DNA of 33,416 bases from Sphingomonas yabuuchiae (GTDB lineage: Bacteria > Pseudomonadota > Alphaproteobacteria > Sphingomonadales > Sphingomonadaceae). The notes beneath the pieces are model-generated. The model ran no database searches. It saw only the letters and a list, made by a program, of their open reading frames with translations, and had not been told where the DNA came from. Position 1 is the first letter of the stretch; the number at the start of each line of letters is the position of its first letter. Positions 31,005 through 33,416 of the stretch are shown in pieces. A program made the position numbers and the translations under genes. The stretch is taken from NCBI RefSeq assembly GCF_001477495.1, contig NZ_LDTF01000056.1:1-33416 (forward strand). Reading direction: 5' to 3'.

Positions 31005-33416
31005 TCACTTGGCCCTTGGCACCACCTTCAGCGTCCAGTCCATATCAGGCCGCAGATATTTCGCCGCGACCGCCTGCAGGTCCGCCGGACCGATCGACAC
31101 GAAGTCCTGCGCCAGCCGCTTGGTCGCCTCGATCCGTTGCGGATCATAGGTCGCGCCGCCCAGCCGCTGCATCCAGAACAGATTGCCCGAGGCCATACGC
31201 GCGAGGCGCTGGGCCATGGGGCGCTTGATGCGTTGCAGTTCGTCGGCATCGATCGGCTTGGACGCTAGGTCGGCGGCGATCGCGCGGGCGGTCGACAGGA
31301 AGAAGTCGACCTTGTCGGGCGCGACCATGCCGATGGCGATCATCCGACCGCCGCCGGGCAGGCCGATCGGCCATTGGCTGGCGACCTGCGGGCTGTAGCT
31401 CGCCCCCGCCTGCGAACGCAGCCGATCGAACAGCCGGTCGGCGAAGACCTGCGCCAGCACGTCCAGCCGGTTACGGATGCGGTCATCGGCCGAGCCGCCG
31501 CCGGTCGGCCAGGCGATGACCGCCGCCGCCTGGTCGGCCGGGCCGGTATGCGTGCGGACGACGGGCGTGGCGACATGCGCGGGAAAGCGGATCGGCGGCA
31601 CCGGGCCGGTCGCACCTTGACGCGCCGGGATCGCGCCGAAGCTGTCCGCCACCGCCTTGATCGCCTCATCCGCCTTCACGTCGCCGAATACCGACACCTC
31701 GATCGGGCCGGAGGCGAGCAGCGGCGCCCAGAGTGCCTTGAACGATTCCGGCGTGGTCGCCGCCACCGCGTCGCGCGGCGGCGTGCCCCAGCGAGGATCG
31801 CCGTCGCGCAGCAACCGCTCCAGATCATGGCCGAGCACGCCGTCGGGCGACGAGTCGAACCCGTCATAGCCCGCCAGCATCGCCGCCTTGGCCCGGTTGA
31901 CCGGCGCCGCGTCCCAGCGCGGCGCGATCAGCTTGGCCGCCATCAGCTTGAGATTGTCGGCATAATCGCCGGGCGACGACAGCGCGTTGAAGGCGAAGGC
32001 ATCGTCATCGACGTCGAAGTCCAGCCCCATGGTCCGCCCGGCGGTCAGCCGGTCGAGATCGCCCTGGTCGAACTTGCCGATGCCGCCCGCGACCAGCGCG
32101 AGGTCGGCGGCCCAGGCCGGGCTCTCCCGGGTCGCGGGCAGCGCGTCATAGCCGCGCCCGAACCGGACCCGCAGATAGACGCGTGCCGTCTCGCCGTCAT
32201 TGGCGAACAACAACAGGCGCGTGCCGTTGGCGAACGTTACTTTCTCCAGCCCCAGCTCGGAGACTTTCTCACGCGACACGACCTTGCCGGGCGTACCCAG
32301 CTTAGGAAGCTGGGCGAAGGTCACCGCGCCCTGGCGACGGCGCTGCTCGGCGAGCGGGCGGACATCGGCCTTCAGCGCGGCGGTCAGCCGGGCGACCGCA
32401 TCGGCTTGCACCGTGCGGGTGTTGACCAGCGCACGGGTCGCGGTGCCCTGGAAAATCTTGCGCGTCGAGGCCAGCACCGTGTCGGGCGTGAACATCTTCT
32501 TGTCGATGGCCTGGCGCAGGATCTGATAGCTCGTCTCCGGCGCGGTCACGGTTTCGCGAATGTCGAGCGCACCGACCATGTCGTCGGCCTGCTTCGACCC
32601 CGCCTCGACCCGCGACGTTTCGACCTGATTGCGCAGGATCGCGTCATAGTCGGCCAGTTCGCGGTCGATCTCGCCCTGCGTCGGCGGAGTCGCCATCGCA
32701 TCGGCGATGACGGCGCGCACATCCTTCAGCGCGGCTTCCCAATTGTCGCCGATCGGCACGACATTGACCGTGGTGATATTGGCCGAGCGCGAGACGTCGT
32801 CGAGGGCCACGGCAGCCTGCAGGAAGCTGCCTCCGGCCCGCGCGCGATTCTCCAGACGGCGGCTGATCAGGCGCGCGGCGACCATGTCGACCATCCGCTT
32901 CTGATTGAAGATCGCGGTATCGTCCTGGTACTGCCATGGGCGCAGCACCGCCATGGCGACGACCGGCGGCATGGACGGCTCGACCAGCGCCCCCGCTGCG
33001 GCCGCATCGGCGGTCGGCTTGCCGAAATCGGGATCGGGCGGATTGGGGCCGATGCCCTGCCACGACCCGAAATTCTTGGTGACCAGCCTGGCCAGCAGCG
33101 CGGGGTCCATATCGCCCGAGATGATGACGGCCGCGCGTTCGGGACGATACCAGCGGTCGTGGAACGCCTTCACCGTCTCGGGCGTCGCGGCCTCCAGCGT
33201 CTTGAGCTGGCCGATCGGCGAACGCTCGGCCAGCGGCTGCCCGGCAAAGAAGGTCTCGCGCAGCTTGTCCGAATAGCGGACCTGCGGCCCCGGCTGCTCG
33301 CGGCGTTCGGCCAGCACGACCGGACGTTCGGCATTCAGCGACTGGGCAGTCAGCGAGGGCGCGGCCATCATGCCCGCCAGGATCTTCAGGCTCTCGTCCA
33401 GCCCCGCCTCGGTCGC
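31005..33416 (-). CDS. M16 family zinc peptidase, N-terminus outside the window
   Basis: The visible 803 residues run off the right edge without a start; the frame is open to 33416 (reading ATEAGLDESLKILAG before the first internal Met). The part shown begins inside the first peptidase_M16 domain (SDKLRETFFAGQPLAE, then FHDRWYRPERAAVIISGD). It continues through the inactive second half, with the paired M16_C pattern FGSWQG and, later, DRLRSQAGASYSPQVASQ near the end. The catalytic HxxEH would lie beyond the window, so activity cannot be judged. A duplicated M16 layout of more than 900 residues is typical of periplasmic pitrilysin-like enzymes. There is no neighbour on its left apart from typA. 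Confidence 0.88.
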   Translation of the reverse strand, partial: ATEAGLDESLKILAGMMAAPSLTAQSLNAERPVVLAERREQPGPQVRYSDKLRETFFAGQPLAERSPIGQLKTLEAATPETVKAFHDRWYRPERAAVIISGDMDPALLARLVTKNFGSWQGIGPNPPDPDFGKPTADAAAAGALVEPSMPPVVAMAVLRPWQYQDDTAIFNQKRMVDMVAARLISRRLENRARAGGSFLQAAVALDDVSRSANITTVNVVPIGDNWEAALKDVRAVIADAMATPPTQGEIDRELADYDAILRNQVETSRVEAGSKQADDMVGALDIRETVTAPETSYQILRQAIDKKMFTPDTVLASTRKIFQGTATRALVNTRTVQADAVARLTAALKADVRPLAEQRRRQGAVTFAQLPKLGTPGKVVSREKVSELGLEKVTFANGTRLLLFANDGETARVYLRVRFGRGYDALPATRESPAWAADLALVAGGIGKFDQGDLDRLTAGRTMGLDFDVDDDAFAFNALSSPGDYADNLKLMAAKLIAPRWDAAPVNRAKAAMLAGYDGFDSSPDGVLGHDLERLLRDGDPRWGTPPRDAVAATTPESFKALWAPLLASGPIEVSVFGDVKADEAIKAVADSFGAIPARQGATGPVPPIRFPAHVATPVVRTHTGPADQAAAVIAWPTGGGSADDRIRNRLDVLAQVFADRLFDRLRSQAGASYSPQVASQWPIGLPGGGRMIAIGMVAPDKVDFFLSTARAIAADLASKPIDADELQRIKRPMAQRLARMASGNLFWMQRLGGATYDPQRIEATKRLAQDFVSIGPADLQAVAAKYLRPDMDWTLKVVPRAK

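Noticed and set aside
28853..31228. A 791-codon open frame antisense to typA
   Set aside because: TypA motifs are on the minus strand and the antisense product has no recognisable domain; it also runs through the repeat and terminator.
1..33416. Search for tRNA, rRNA, insertion sequence, phage or defence genes
   Set aside because: None recognised on either strand; gene content and composition are uniform and housekeeping in character.

Overview
The window looks like core chromosome of a high-GC alphaproteobacterium of the Sphingomonadales, most likely Sphingomonas or a close relative. The reasons are the very high GC content, the sphingomonad-style TorF porins, a DUF3035 lipoprotein behind lspA, a long acidic/basic RNase E tail, and a characteristic family of G+C-rich hairpin repeats. 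This assignment is inference from protein style, not a database match. I see no rRNA, tRNA, CRISPR array, transposase, integrase or phage gene.

Layout. 84-3419 (+) is a tight operon of 3-mercaptopyruvate sulfurtransferase, cystathionine beta-lyase and an MscS-type channel. It is followed by a TorF porin with its own terminator (3616-4513) and an unrecognised secreted protein made of three cysteine-bracketed TonB-C-like repeats (4596-5750). From 13085 back to 5953 (-) runs thyA-folA, a degenerate GGDEF protein, then ribF-ileS-lspA-DUF3035 with short stop/start overlaps. A stand-alone JAB/RadC-like gene (13182-13574, +) sits divergent from thyA. From 20507 back to 13671 (-) lie trhO, a PBP1A, prfB, a lipoprotein-like methyltransferase, and a two-gene unit of a small secreted protein plus a second TorF-like porin. 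Around 20744-22396 are three small unrecognised genes, then amiC (-) and, divergent from it across a 483-bp gap, rne (+). The right end holds a divergent Lrp-type regulator/methionine gamma-lyase pair, typA (-), and a truncated M16 peptidase (-) that runs off the right edge.

Themes. Several genes serve sulfur chemistry (sseA, metC, megL, trhO). Others serve the envelope (PBP1A, AmiC, LspA, DUF3035 lipoprotein, two TorF porins, MscS) and translation or RNA (ileS, prfB, rne, typA, trhO). Long hairpin repeats of 126-134 bp occupy three convergent gene junctions; their internal stems change in compensating pairs between copies. The least explained items are the three-repeat secreted protein, this repeat family, a perfect palindrome in the putative promoter of the second porin unit, and the lipoprotein-like methyltransferase. 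I do not see a mobile or defence island, and most of the window is ordinary housekeeping sequence.
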